From assembly GCA_031273835.1 (NCBI GenBank), contig JAISRD010000125.1, forward strand, positions 1 through 5,536: DNA of 5,536 nt. The letters are read 5' to 3'. The notes under the pieces were generated by a model. The model was not told the origin of the DNA, searched no databases, and saw only the letters and a list, made by a program, of their open reading frames with translations. The position numbers and the translations under genes are program-made. Positions within the stretch are counted from its first letter, which is position 1. The number at the start of each line of letters is the position of its first letter. Shown here piece by piece: positions 4,889 to 5,536 of this stretch. Origin of the DNA: Treponema sp. Lineage in GTDB: Bacteria > Spirochaetota > Spirochaetia > Treponematales > Breznakiellaceae.

Positions 4889-5536
4889 ATGCTGAAGTAT
4901 TTCATCCAGGTTATACAGAATCTCTTAAGCGCCGCTGTTCTGACCGCCCTGTTATCCTCATTGGCAGATAAGACGGACGAGGGGAAGGGAAGGCGGCGCT
5001 TTCTTTTCTGGGGCGCCGGGGCGGTGCTCGCGGCCCTGGCGGTGGCCGTTCTGCGGCGGACGACCCGGCTTATCAACCGGGAATTCCTCAACACCGGGAT
5101 CCTTTTGCCGGCCATACTCCTTGGGTTGTTTTTTATCCTCCTGCTCCGGCTTTCAGGGGGGAAAAGAGAAGGGGCGAAAACCGGGGGCCTTGAAAGAATA
5201 TCTGAATGGACAAGCCCCGTTCTTGCTTTTCTCCTGCTCTTTTACGCCCTGCCCACCGTCTTTCTCTATCCCCCGGAATTTCTTTTGCCGGGCCAGAGCG
5301 TATTAAGCACCGATTTTCTTTACAAGCTGATCGGATACCTCGCGGGCCTCGTCTTTGTGGCGCTCATCTCCTTCGCCCTCTTTGAATCCGCCGGGGGCCT
5401 CCCCCTTTCCGTCATAAAAATAACCCTCGGCGCCTCCCTCGCGGTAAACCTGGTAAACCAGGCTTCGGTGATCATGCAGTTCCTCCTGGCCCGGCGCTTT
5501 ATCTCCCTGCCCCGCCGGCTATTCAGGATCATGGTA
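4889..5536 (+). CDS. DUF2318-type Fe-S-containing membrane protein, N-terminal part
   Basis: The frame is open from ATG 4889 to the right edge (216 codons), so the C-terminus is missing. It begins MLKYFIQVIQNLLSAAVLTALL, the usual opening of membrane proteins encoded beside FTR1 and P19 that end in a DUF2318 (predicted Fe-S/metal-binding) domain. At least five hydrophobic segments are visible, near residues 8-23, 38-54, 70-87, 110-127 and 146-165, with another near 175-199. The stretch YPPEFLLPGQ then SVLSTDFLYKLIGYLAG (about 127-153) resembles a conserved block of that group. The DUF2318 domain with its Cys residues would lie beyond the window, so the name rests on the N-terminal region and gene order. 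The protein is thought to act in electron transfer or iron handling with the FTR1 system, but its role is not established. The ATG lacks a recognisable Shine-Dalgarno site and follows the hairpin at 4828-4873. Confidence 0.75.
   Translation, partial: MLKYFIQVIQNLLSAAVLTALLSSLADKTDEGKGRRRFLFWGAGAVLAALAVAVLRRTTRLINREFLNTGILLPAILLGLFFILLLRLSGGKREGAKTGGLERISEWTSPVLAFLLLFYALPTVFLYPPEFLLPGQSVLSTDFLYKLIGYLAGLVFVALISFALFESAGGLPLSVIKITLGASLAVNLVNQASVIMQFLLARRFISLPRRLFRIMV

Noticed and set aside
1..5536. tRNA or rRNA genes, CRISPR arrays, insertion sequences or integrase genes
   Set aside because: I saw no cloverleaf-like or rRNA sequence, no regularly spaced repeats, and no transposase or recombinase motifs in any frame.

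Overview
The window looks like a chromosomal segment of a spirochete, most likely a host-associated (for example termite-gut) Treponema. The grounds are a BspA-type leucine-rich-repeat lipoprotein with a loose spirochete-like lipobox, a Tp34/P19-family iron-binding lipoprotein, and the FTR1–P19–DUF2318 gene order known in treponemes. Base composition is fairly GC-rich throughout and no gene stands out as foreign. The organism call is an inference from gene content, not from a marker gene.

Layout. Positions 1-939, minus strand: a surface lipoprotein gene whose 3' end lies beyond the left edge. It has a lipoprotein signal peptide, an InlB/Flg_new-like repeat and the first LRR_5 repeats. Its signal peptide has no start codon of its own. 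The only start with a good ribosome site and promoter (ATG at 939) is separated from it by an unbroken run of 20 G (C on the coding strand, 801-820). At 20 bases the two frames do not join; at 18, 21 or 24 they would. This is the layout expected of a slipped-strand phase-variable surface protein caught in the OFF register. Positions 940-1087: a divergent promoter region. Positions 1088-2377, plus strand: a 12-segment MFS transporter of the GPH/SLC45-like type, with a perfect TATAAT so close to its ATG that the mRNA may be leaderless. Positions 2378-2591: an intergenic region with a near-perfect 16-bp hairpin, an imperfect direct repeat and a well-formed promoter. Positions 2592-5536, plus strand: an iron-uptake cluster, FTR1 permease (TTG start, duplicated periplasmic domain), P19/Tp34 lipoprotein, and the N-terminal membrane part of a DUF2318-type protein cut off by the right edge.

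How the genes work together. In the known P19/FetP-type systems the P19 protein binds metal outside the inner membrane and works with FTR1/FetM, whose paired REGxE motifs carry iron across it; DUF2318 and FtsX/MacB-like proteins are usually encoded downstream. The three genes here run in one direction, separated by 72-bp and 71-bp gaps that each hold a hairpin. The second hairpin is long, is followed by a short T-rich stretch, and lies just before a gene with no visible Shine-Dalgarno site, so expression of the distal genes may be set separately. The MFS gene and the LRR lipoprotein have no evident functional link to the iron genes.
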